Shown: piece after piece, positions 45,148-53,055 of the stretch
How positions within the stretch are numbered: position 1 is the first letter of the stretch
Layout: each line of letters opens with the position of its first letter
Source: Candidatus Sodalis pierantonius str. SOPE
GTDB taxonomy: Bacteria > Pseudomonadota > Gammaproteobacteria > Enterobacterales > Enterobacteriaceae
DNA: 64,000 bases
Reading direction: 5' to 3'
Assembly (NCBI RefSeq): GCF_000517405.1
Contig: NZ_CP006568.1
Location: forward strand, 1,240,001-1,304,000
The notes under the pieces: generated by a model
What the model was told of the DNA's origin: nothing
Databases searched by the model: none
Seen by the model: only the letters and a program-made list of their open reading frames with translations
Program-made: the position numbers and the translations under genes

Positions 45148-45411
45148 TCAGCGCTGGCGTATCAGGCTTTTCCTATCGAGCAATTGATTGGTTTCCGGGT
45201 CGATATAGCGGCTGGGCCATATCACCGAAGGATGGACCTCCAGCACATCGGCGATGAGCCATTCACCTTTGGGCCAAGGCCGGGTGAGGGCGTTCGCCAG
45301 CGTGGATGAACTCAATCCCGCCGCGCGCGATACCGCGGCCAGGGAGGTTCCGCGTTTACGAAGTGCCGCGATGATATCCGCAGGGTGCCAATCTGTATTC
45401 CTTTCGCTCAC
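45148..45411 (-). CDS. sfsB: SfsB / Nlp, Ner-like DNA-binding regulator
   Basis: 87-aa protein almost collinear with E. coli SfsB (Nlp) and phage Mu Ner: DWHPADIIAALRKRGTSLAAVSRAAGLSSSTLANALTRPWPKGEWL includes the HTH (quoted in my reading as consecutive family segments ADIIAALRKRGTS, LAAVSRAAGLSSSTL and RPWPKGE), followed by VIWPSRYIDPETNQLLD. E. coli SfsB stimulates maltose genes in some backgrounds. RBS AAGGAA. In E. coli it sits next to ispB, as here. Convergent with the 44721 gene and divergent from the 45598 gene. Confidence 0.9.
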   Translation of the reverse strand: MSERNTDWHPADIIAALRKRGTSLAAVSRAAGLSSSTLANALTRPWPKGEWLIADVLEVHPSVIWPSRYIDPETNQLLDRKSLIRQR

Positions 45412-45500
45412 ATTTCGTTCCTTTTGCTGTAAGACAAACGAGGATTAATGGTATAACTAACCAATGTAGATAAAACGAAGGCAATGGTCACAGCCTTTAG

Positions 45501-45551
45501 TTGGAAAATATATAGCATCAAACTTCTTAAATATTTTCAATTATTTTCCAA
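45501..45551. promoter_or_regulatory. Inverted and direct repeats in the sfsB / 45598 divergent promoter region
   Basis: TTGGAAAATA (45501-45510) is the perfect reverse complement of TATTTTCCAA (45542-45551), and a near copy TATTTTCAAT precedes the right arm. The three half-sites lie in an AT-rich region between the divergent genes, as expected for operators of a Ner/Mu-type repressor. Function inferred. Confidence 0.5.
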
Positions 45552-45597
45552 ATAAATTCTAATTTGTTATGCAGGTCGAATTCGGAATGAAAATCTT

Positions 45598-45978
45598 ATG
45601 AAACAAGCCTGGTTCAGCACGCAGGAACTGCTGTCCGTTGCCGGACTACCCGGTACCCGTCAGGGGCTGTGTGATCTTGCCAGGCGTGAAAAATGGAACC
45701 GGCGGCGCAGAAAAGGGGCGCAGGGGCGGGGGATGGAGTATGCGTTCGATAGCCTGCCGGCGGTGGTGCAAAAAGCGCTAATGCGCCGGGAAATGCGGGA
45801 CGGGGACGACGTCGAATGGTCTCTTGAAGCGCCAGCGGAAGGGGTATCCGTGGCCCTGGCCACCTGGATAACCATCTACCGGCAACTGACCGTGGAAGAG
45901 AGGGAGCGGGTGATTGCTTTTGTTATGCGCGAAGGCATCGGCGCGTTTATCGTACGGCTGGGGCTGCAAGAAGAGTAA
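45598..45978 (+). CDS. Mu-type HTH DNA-binding protein (paralog 2)
   Basis: 126-aa paralog of the 44721 product: QAWFSTQELLSVAGLPGTRQG aligns with its EWIATHELIGVGGLPKTRQG, followed by REKWNRRRRKGAQGRGMEY and a C-terminal ITIYRQLTVEERERVIAFVMREG. Shared features are the Mu-type winged HTH, the basic wing and the helical ERDFIV/ERVIAF tail. Weak RBS (GGAATGAAAATCTT). GC content is higher than in paralog 1, so the two may differ in age or origin. Convergent with ispB. Confidence 0.75.
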   Translation: MKQAWFSTQELLSVAGLPGTRQGLCDLARREKWNRRRRKGAQGRGMEYAFDSLPAVVQKALMRREMRDGDDVEWSLEAPAEGVSVALATWITIYRQLTVEERERVIAFVMREGIGAFIVRLGLQEE

Positions 45979-46068
45979 CGGTAGTAACCACGACAGCGTT
46001 ACGCCGTGGTTTGCCGTTCAATGACGGCGATTTTCCAAAGAGATTCCTTTCCTCTGGCGATTGCGCTT

Positions 46069-47040
46069 TCAAGCGTCGCGCTGCACCGCCACGTGGGCCA
46101 GGCCCTCTAGCGCATCGCGGTAAGGGGAGGGCGACAGGCAGTCCAAACAGGCGATAGCTTTGTCCGCTTCCTCTTCCGCGCACCGGCGTGTGTATCCCAG
46201 GGAATCGCACTGGCGCATGGTGTCCAGCACCGTCTCCAGCAGGTGGCGTCCATTGCCCTGCTCGATCGCCTGGCGGATCAGCGCCGCCTGTTCTGGCGTG
46301 CCGTTACGCATGGCGTGCAGCAACGGGAGCGTCGGCTTACCTTCGTTTAAGTCATCGCCCGTATTCTTACCCAGCGTTTTCCCGTCCGCGCCGTAATCCA
46401 GCAGGTCGTCAATGAGTTGAAAGGCGGTGCCCAGATAACGGCCGTAATCGCGCAGCGCCGCCTCCTGGCGGGCATCGGCGCCGGCCAATATGGCGGAGGA
46501 CTGCGACGCCGCCTCGAACAGCCGCGCGGTTTTGCTATAGATAACCCGCATATAACTGTCGATTGTGATATCCGGATCGTTGCAGTTCATTAATTGCAGC
46601 ACTTCCCCTTCAGCGATAATGTTAACCGCCTCAGACATCAGCTTCAGCACCCGCAGGGATTCCAGCGCGGTCATCATTTGAAAAGCGCGGGTATAGATGA
46701 AATCGCCGACCAAGACGCTGGCGGCGTTGCCAAACGCCGCATTGGCCGTCGCTTTGCCGCGGCGCATGTCCGATTCATCCACCACGTCGTCGTGCAACAA
46801 CGTGGCAGTATGGATAAATTCGATCAGCGCGGAGACGGTGACATGCTGCTTGCCCTGATAGTGCAGCGCACGCGCCGCCAGCACCGCAATCATGGGTCGG
46901 ATACGTTTGCCGCCGCCGCTGATGATGTAGTGGCCGAGCTGATTTATCAGGGCGACCTCTGAGTTTAGCTGCTCGCGAATTGCCGTGTTGACCTCCGCCA
47001 TATCCTGCGCGGTCAGTTCAGTAATTTGTTCAAGATTCAT
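46069..47040 (-). CDS. ispB: Octaprenyl diphosphate synthase IspB
   Basis: Trans-isoprenyl diphosphate synthase making the C40 side chain of ubiquinone and menaquinone; essential in E. coli. The first aspartate-rich motif appears in HTATLLHDDVVDESDMRRG and the second in QLIDDLLDYGADG; GGGKRIRPM is the IPP-binding region. 323 aa, as in E. coli. Divergent from rplU across about 270 bp, the conserved layout. Confidence 0.96.
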   Translation of the reverse strand: MNLEQITELTAQDMAEVNTAIREQLNSEVALINQLGHYIISGGGKRIRPMIAVLAARALHYQGKQHVTVSALIEFIHTATLLHDDVVDESDMRRGKATANAAFGNAASVLVGDFIYTRAFQMMTALESLRVLKLMSEAVNIIAEGEVLQLMNCNDPDITIDSYMRVIYSKTARLFEAASQSSAILAGADARQEAALRDYGRYLGTAFQLIDDLLDYGADGKTLGKNTGDDLNEGKPTLPLLHAMRNGTPEQAALIRQAIEQGNGRHLLETVLDTMRQCDSLGYTRRCAEEEADKAIACLDCLSPSPYRDALEGLAHVAVQRDA

Positions 47041-47262
47041 TATTTTCTATCGGTTTGTAGGTATACCGTCAGTGTAATGCCGCACACGGGACCGAATGGC
47101 GGAAAGAGTGTTACTGATTGTACTTGAAAAACGTAAGATAAGAGATAAATGGCGATGAAGAAACTGCACCTTTATTCGCTTTCTGTATGTATTCTGCACT
47201 TGTCTTTAGTGAGATTCTTGCGTAGAATTCGTGCCCTATTGTTTTGTTGTGAATATTTTATA

Positions 47263-47294
47263 GCACGCTCCAGACGATTACAGATTGAGCGTGC
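47263..47294 (+). promoter_or_regulatory. Leader hairpin before rplU
   Basis: GCACGCTC (47263-47270) pairs perfectly with GAGCGTGC (47287-47294) across a 16-nt loop, 17 bp before the L21 start codon. A T-run (47306-47311) sits between the RBS-like GCGGGG and the ATG. Could be a ribosomal-protein autoregulatory leader or attenuator; inferred only. Confidence 0.4.
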
Positions 47295-47311
47295 GGAAAG
47301 CGGGGTTTTTT

Positions 47312-47623
47312 ATGTACGCGGTTTTCCAAAGTGGTGGTAAACAACACCGGGTGAGCGAAGGTCAGACCGTTCGCCTTGAAAAGCTGGACATCGCAACGGG
47401 TGAAACTGTTGAATTTGACCAGGTTATGATGATCGCCAACGGCGACGACATCCAGATCGGCGGTCCTTTCGTGAACGGCGGCAAGATCACGGCGGAAGTT
47501 GTGGCTTACGGTCGCGGCGATAAAGTGATGATTGTGAAATTTCGTCGCCGTAAGCACTTCCGTAAGCATCGGGGCCACCGTCAGTGGTTCACTGACGTTA
47601 AAATCACCGGTATTGGCGCTTAA
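47312..47623 (+). CDS. rplU: 50S ribosomal protein L21
   Basis: MYAVFQSGGKQHRVSEGQ, VGGP-like IQIGGPFVNGG, and the basic C-terminal KFRRRKHFRKHRGHRQWFT are typical of L21. 103 aa, as in E. coli, from ATG 47312; the open frame starts nine codons earlier, but those overlap the leader. rpmA follows after 15 bp. Confidence 0.98.
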   Translation: MYAVFQSGGKQHRVSEGQTVRLEKLDIATGETVEFDQVMMIANGDDIQIGGPFVNGGKITAEVVAYGRGDKVMIVKFRRRKHFRKHRGHRQWFTDVKITGIGA

Positions 47624-47638
47624 CAGGAGAGCAGGCTC

Positions 47639-47896
47639 ATGGCACACAAAAAGGCTGGCGGCTCCACACGTAACGGTCGCGACTCAGAAAGTAAACGCCT
47701 AGGCGTTAAACGCTTCGGCGGCGAAACGGTAAATGCCGGCAGCATCATCGTCCGTCAGCGTGGAACGAAGTTCCACCCGGGGACCAACGTAGGCTGCGGT
47801 AAAGATCATACGCTGTTCGCTTTAACGACGGGTAAAATCCAGTTTGAAGTGAAGGGCCCGAAGAACCGTAAATTTGTTAGCATCGTTTCTGAATAA
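47639..47896 (+). CDS. rpmA: 50S ribosomal protein L27
   Basis: MAHKKAGGSTRNGRDSESKR is the conserved N-terminal arm that reaches the peptidyl-transferase centre; 85 aa, as in E. coli. RBS AACAGGAGAGC. The operon with rplU ends at the terminator at 47922. Confidence 0.98.
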   Translation: MAHKKAGGSTRNGRDSESKRLGVKRFGGETVNAGSIIVRQRGTKFHPGTNVGCGKDHTLFALTTGKIQFEVKGPKNRKFVSIVSE

Positions 47897-47921
47897 ATTT
47901 TCCGTTCTCTGATAGCCGAGT

Positions 47922-47951
47922 AAAGCCCCGCACCTGGTTGCGGGGCTTTTT
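47922..47951 (+). terminator. Rho-independent terminator after rpmA
   Basis: 11-bp stem AAAGCCCCGCA / TGCGGGGCTTT with a CCTGGT loop, running into T residues. Confidence 0.93.
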
Positions 47952-47985
47952 ACTTTATTCCGCTGTTTTACGCTCACCGTTCATC

Positions 47986-48925
47986 ATGAAAAATACGCAG
48001 CAGGCTGGACAGCAGACGGGCATCGGCATTGCGCTCGCTTTGACCACCGCCATGTGCTGGGGCGCGCTCCCCATTGCCATGAAGTAGGTCCTTACCACCA
48101 TGGAGCCTTACACCGTGGTTTGGTACCGTTTTTTAATGGCCGGTATGGGGTTGCTGCTGCTATTGGCGCCGCGCAGGCAATTGCCGCCGCTGCGGCTGTT
48201 TTTCCGCTGGCGCTGGCTGATACTGCTCGCGGTGGCGACCGCCGGGCTTTTAGGCAACTTTGTCTTTTTTGGCACGTCGCTGCAATATTTGAACCCCTCC
48301 GCCTCGCAGGTCATCGGCCAGCTGTCGCCGGTGGGTATGATGCTGGCGAGCGTCGTCATTCTGAAAGAGCGCATGCGCATCACGCAGCTGATTGGCGGTT
48401 TGTTGATGTTTTTCAACAGCAGCCTGCGCGAGATTTTCACCCGTCTGACCGCCAACACCCTGGGGGTGATCTTTGGCTGTTGCGCGGCGATGGTTTGGGT
48501 GAGTTATGGCGTGGCGCAAAAAGTCTTGCTGCGGCGCCTGGCATCGCAACAGATTCTGTTGTTGCTGTATATTTTGTGTACAATAGCGCTGACGGTGGTG
48601 GCGAAGCCGCTGACGCTTTTGCAATTAACCGGCGGCCAGTTGGCCTGCCTGCTGTTCTGCGGCCTGAATACGCTGGTGGGATATGGCGCGCTGGCAGACG
48701 GCGCAAGTGAGCGCCATTATTACCCTGACGCCGCTGTTTACCCTGATTTTTTCTAATTTGCTGGCGCTGTTCTGGCCCACGGCCTTCGTGCCGCCGCCGC
48801 TGAACTTTGTCGGCTATAGCGGCGTGGTGGTGGCGGGTGCGATGTGTTCCGCTGTCGGTCACCGCTGGTGGCCCGGGCTGAACAGACGGGCCCCGGTCGC
48901 CGTTATCAAGCCGCCCGGCAAATGA
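47986..48925 (+). pseudogene. yhbE: YhbE, EamA/DMT-family permease, amber codon plus 20-nt deletion
   Basis: Ten-helix drug/metabolite transporter-like permease of unknown substrate. From ATG 47986 the frame reads QTGIGIALALTTAMCWGALP to IAMK, then TAG (48085-48087), where E. coli has Gln (IAMKQVL), and continues in frame with VLTTMEPYTVVWYRFLMAG to GYGAL. At about 48680-48690, 20 nt are missing between two copies of TGGCGCGCTGG (the GYGALA and MARW codons), shifting the frame; the remainder (MARWQTAQVSAIITLTPLFT... to 48925) is in the next frame. An in-frame gap of about six residues also lies before LLMFFN. Two independent inactivating lesions make this a firm pseudogene. obgE starts 16 bp later. 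Confidence 0.93.
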
Positions 48926-48941
48926 GTTATGGAGAGTTATC

Positions 48942-50108
48942 ATGAAGTTTGTTGATGAAGCCGCCATTTTGGCGGCGGCGGGCGACGGCGGCGACGGCTG
49001 CGTCAGCTTTCGCCGGGAAAAATACATCCCCCGCGGCGGGCCGGACGGCGGCGACGGCGGCGACGGCGGCGATGTGTGGCTGCTGGCGGATGAAAATCTG
49101 AACACCCTCATCGATTACCGATTTGAGAAAAACTTTCGCGCCGAGCGCGGACAAAACGGCCAGAGCCGGGATTGTACCGGCAAGCGCGGCAAAGACATCG
49201 TTATCAAAGTGCCGGTGGGTACTCGGGTGCTGGATTTGGGCACCAACGAAGTCATGGGCGATATGACCCGCCACGAGCAGCGGCTGATGGTGGCCAAAGG
49301 CGGTTTTCACGGCTTGGGCAACACGCGTTTTGAATCGTCGGTCAATCGGGCGCCGCGGCAGAAAACCGACGGTACCAAAGGCGAGATCCGCGAGATCCAG
49401 CTGGAACTGATGCTGTTGGCGGACGTCGGTATGCTCGGTCTGCCCAATGCCGGTAAGTCTACGTTTATCCGCGCGGTATCGGCGGCCAAGCCGAAGGTGG
49501 CGGATTATCCGTTTACCACGCTGGTGCCAAGCCTCGGCGTGGTACGCATGGATAACGAGCAGAGCTTCGTGGTGGCGGATATTCCCGGACTGATCGAAGG
49601 CGCGGCCGACGGCGCTGGTTTGGGTATTCGTTTCCTTAAGCATCTGGAGCGCTGCCGGGTGTTGTTGCATCTTATCGATCTGGCGCCGGTGGACGAGTCC
49701 GATCCGGTCGAAAACGCTCGCATTATCGTCACCGAGCTGGAATGCTACAGTGAAATGCTGGCCGCCAAACCGCGCTGGCTGGTATTCAACAAAGCGGATC
49801 TGCTTGACGCTGAGGAAGCGGCCGCGCGCGCCAAGGCTATTGCCGAGGCGTTGGGTTGGGAAACGCAATACTATCTGATTTCCGCCGCCAATCGCGACGG
49901 CGTGAAGGCGCTGTGCTGGAATGTGATGGCGTTTATCAACGCGCATCCTAAAGAGCAGGCTACGCCCGAGGCGGGGCCGGAAAAAGTGGAATTCATGTGG
50001 GATGATTATCACCGCGATCAGCTCATGCAGGCGGAAGCCGAAGAGGATCTGGATGATGATTGGGATGAGGACGATGAAGACGGCGTGGAAACGATCTATC
50101 AGCGCTGA
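48942..50108 (+). CDS. obgE: GTPase ObgE/CgtA
   Basis: Essential 50S-assembly GTPase. Glycine-rich Obg fold at the N-terminus (FVDEAAILAAAGDGGDGCVSF, PRGGPDGGDGGDGG), G domain with GLPNAGKST, DIPGLIEGA and NKADL, then an acidic C-terminus (EEDLDDDWDEDDEDGVE). 388 aa (E. coli 390). RBS TATGGAGAG. It follows the yhbE pseudogene, with which it is normally co-transcribed. Confidence 0.97.
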   Translation: MKFVDEAAILAAAGDGGDGCVSFRREKYIPRGGPDGGDGGDGGDVWLLADENLNTLIDYRFEKNFRAERGQNGQSRDCTGKRGKDIVIKVPVGTRVLDLGTNEVMGDMTRHEQRLMVAKGGFHGLGNTRFESSVNRAPRQKTDGTKGEIREIQLELMLLADVGMLGLPNAGKSTFIRAVSAAKPKVADYPFTTLVPSLGVVRMDNEQSFVVADIPGLIEGAADGAGLGIRFLKHLERCRVLLHLIDLAPVDESDPVENARIIVTELECYSEMLAAKPRWLVFNKADLLDAEEAAARAKAIAEALGWETQYYLISAANRDGVKALCWNVMAFINAHPKEQATPEAGPEKVEFMWDDYHRDQLMQAEAEEDLDDDWDEDDEDGVETIYQR

Positions 50109-50681
50109 GCATCATTAACTCTTTTCCTCCCCCGGCGGTCATGGCATCGCCCGGTTGGCGATAGCTGGTCAGTAAGTGCTGACTGGCTATGCCCGCCTCC
50201 CCCAGCCGCGATATTGCTGCCTAACCGCGCATTGCGGCTGGGAGAATGTCTTTTCAGGCCGTAAGATATTTCCATTACGAGCCATCCGTCCGGGGGCAAA
50301 TCCTCTTGCCTGCCGCCCGTTTAGAACGGTAGATTGGCCCTATCGCTGAAGAATCCGCTGAAAATTACCGGTTGTGATTAAACCGTCTTTTCTTCATGTC
50401 GCTGCCGCGGCTTTCATACTACCCTGGTCACTAAAGCCGCGAGAAAGGTTATACGCAGCGCCGACTGCCTGCTGCCCGTTGCATTTCACCCGTCTAACAT
50501 GACCCGGCCGTCAGGATGGGCGGTACATGTCCTCAATGATGCGTGCGCTATCCCTCAGGGTCTCCCCTGATGGCAGGCCCGGCAGTGCCTGAATGTTGAC
50601 GCCATCACGCCATGACGCGCCGCGGCCCGAACGGCGTTGCGAGGTGTCACTTCGACCCAATGGAACTGAACAGGAGTCACT
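50109..50681. other. Intergenic region after obgE, left edge of an accessory insertion
   Basis: 573 bp without an intact gene. It contains an imperfect inverted repeat AGCTGGTCAG-TAAGTG-CTGACTGGCT (50163-50188). On the minus strand at 50511-50620 a coding-like frame ends ...LPSGETLRDSARIIEDMYRPS-stop, possibly the tail of a lost gene; its upstream part loses any such look. The plus-strand ribosome-binding site AACAGGAG at 50668-50675 introduces the next pseudogene. Confidence 0.4.
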
Positions 50682-53004
50682 ATGCCGAATACCATGGATG
50701 TCAGGCAAAAAGCAGGATTGAACGCTTCCCGTCAATCCACATCACCGGCTTCACCCGACGTAGGAACGCCACAGACCCCGCCCCGGTCGCCCGCCATGGT
50801 CGAACGTCGGACGGTGAGGCCGGCGATTCCCCTCTGCCCGCGCGGGCGTTCCTCGGTGCCTGCCGCCGTAAGGAACTTCCCGCTGATGATAAATGCACTG
50901 CTGAAGAAAACATCCCGGCCCCACGCGCGGCCTAACCACGGTGCAAAGGCGTGTCCTTTGCCTCCTGCGCCGCAGGCAGCGTCAGCCCGGCGGCGGGAGT
51001 CCGGCTACCCCGTCCCCCGGCAAAGAGCCACGGGGCAAAAACCGCTCTCGTCATGGCGTAAAAAAACAGCAGAAGCCCGAACAGTCGTCCTACCGTCAAC
51101 TACGCTATGCCGCACTGAACGCGACCGCCGGTGAGGCGGACGCCTCCACGCCGCTCCCCACCGCCGCCCTGGCGCGAGGGGCAATACCCGCAGCAACCGC
51201 CATCAACGGCGGCAGGCCTGACGCGCGCGCGAACGGATACCCTACCTATCGGCGAGGATCGGGGGAGGGTTATCGCAATAACCTCCACAGCGACCACGGC
51301 GCGCAGATAAGGATGACCAGCGTTCCCTGGCCCGGGGCCATCGCCGGCTGCGGCTGGCGCAATATGATGTGTATGCTGGCGGCCAACGTCATTGACACCT
51401 CGGCGCAAGGAAGCAGAGAGACCCGGGTTTTTAGCACCTGGACACCTTATTGGCCTCAGCCGACGGCGGGAGACGTCACACCTGCAAACGAAACCCTGAG
51501 CGGTTATGGCAATCTTGTCGGTGGATTATGGACGGGTACCGCGAGTCGGGGTGATGCGCTTCCGGCGATAGGCACCGCCTTTGCCGGTGCGATGGCGAGA
51601 GCGATTAGCGCCGCGCCGCGAGCCCAGGAGGGCTCCGCGTCCGTTAATGTTAAGCGTGAGCCGGTCAATGCCGCGTCGCCCGCCGTGGATGTGTCCGACG
51701 CCGCGATCGTTACGGGCGCGCAGATTAACGCCGCGTTGCCCGCCGCGGGTCCGTCCGCCACCGCATCCCCGTTCGGCGTTGCCGTCACGCCCTGTGTCAC
51801 GGGGGCTATTAATGCGTCTGTCACTCCTGCAAGACGCCTACCGCCCGACCTATGACCTGATGCCGTCGCAACAGACGCAGAGCGTGTCGCTTTTTCCCCT
51901 GGCGAGCTACTCGCCATCCCCCCTTCCTATGTCGCGACTGGCCAGTTTCATTCATCCCATGGGGTACTATAAATTCCTGTTCGAGCGTAAGCAGGATCTG
52001 ACCGAGGATTTAGACGCCACGGTAAAAGCGTACTATGCGCGGAACGAAATTCGACGTTGTGAGGCGGCGGGTTGGGAAGAGGGCAGAGTGATGGCGTATC
52101 TGCGTAACTTCAAAGTCCATGTGTATTCCTATGGCAAGCAGATGCAAACCATTCCTCCCGCCTTTCAGTATCTGCGGCAAAACTTGAAGCGTTTCATCCA
52201 TGAGGTTGAGTTGGCCCATGACTATGTCAGGCGTGCGCTTGATATCTATTTCGACGAGATCGAAGATACGCTGACGGGGACGCAGAACATTGCCGGCGAT
52301 AGTAGCATCAGGTGCTATCTCAGCGGCGTGCTGCATACCCAAGATGATCTTATCCTCACCCAGGCCATTTTGCGGCTACACTATTGTCACATCAGTCTCA
52401 ATGACTACCTGTGCTATCCAAAACCAATATCCTTTTCGCCTCGTCGAGAACCCCGGGTCAGCCCTTTAGCTACGATCCGACCATCCCGCTGGGCGTGACC
52501 CTGCCCAATGATGCGGGAAACAGGGTGGTGATTATGGTGGATAACGACAGGGTTGAAAAACACTATCCGATGCATGTCACAATCCTGCATGAAATTTCCC
52601 ATATCCAGGCGGGCGCCCAGGATTTTCTGTTCCTGCCGAGTAACGGCCAGTCTGTGGACGTCACGACTATCCTAAAGCAGTTCTATGATGCGATTAATAA
52701 TCGCAATGGCGAGACGCTGCCCTACGCGAAGACCTTAGTGAAAGGCTATGAAAATTTCTGCAAATTACGGCCCCTAACGCCGCTGGAATTCATCGAGCGG
52801 GTCAGAGCGGACAAAATGCTACAGGCCAATATCATTATGGACAACGCCGATTGTATCGCGCAGTTTGTCGTCGACATCGGTCAAGGCCGCCCCTATCGCC
52901 GCAAAGACAACGGCACGTTGCGGCACATCGAGCACCTGATGGCCGCCATCTGCTGCCGTGATCTGCGGAAATTGTTGGAAAAAATCATCGCCAGCCGCTT
53001 GTAG
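50682..53004 (+). pseudogene. Remnant of a large protein with a HEISH zinc-metalloprotease-like motif
   Basis: Unrecognised as a named gene. An ATG with an excellent AACAGGAG opens a Ser/Pro/Arg-rich N-terminus (frame 1, 50682 to about 51100), the frame shifts at about 51085-51120 into an Ala-rich region containing AIAGCGWRNMMCMLAANVID (frame 2, to about 51800), shifts again near 51790-51840 into LLQDAYRPTYDLMPSQ... HPMGYYKFLFERKQDL... (frame 3, to about 52410), and again near 52405-52440 into VLSKTNILFASSRTPGQPFS... to IIASRL and stop at 53004. The last segment holds TILHEISHIQAGAQDFLF at 52579-52632: HExxH followed seven residues after the second His by Asp, similar in layout to aspzincin-type zinc peptidases. 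Reconstructed length about 770 aa. A disordered Ser/Pro N-terminus plus a C-terminal protease recalls secreted effectors, but no secretion signal is proven. Absent between obgE and dacB in E. coli. Confidence 0.6.
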
Positions 53005-53055
53005 GAAAGAAGGGCGTCTCCCGGCCGGCGCGTGGGCCGACCGGGCGCGAAACGG

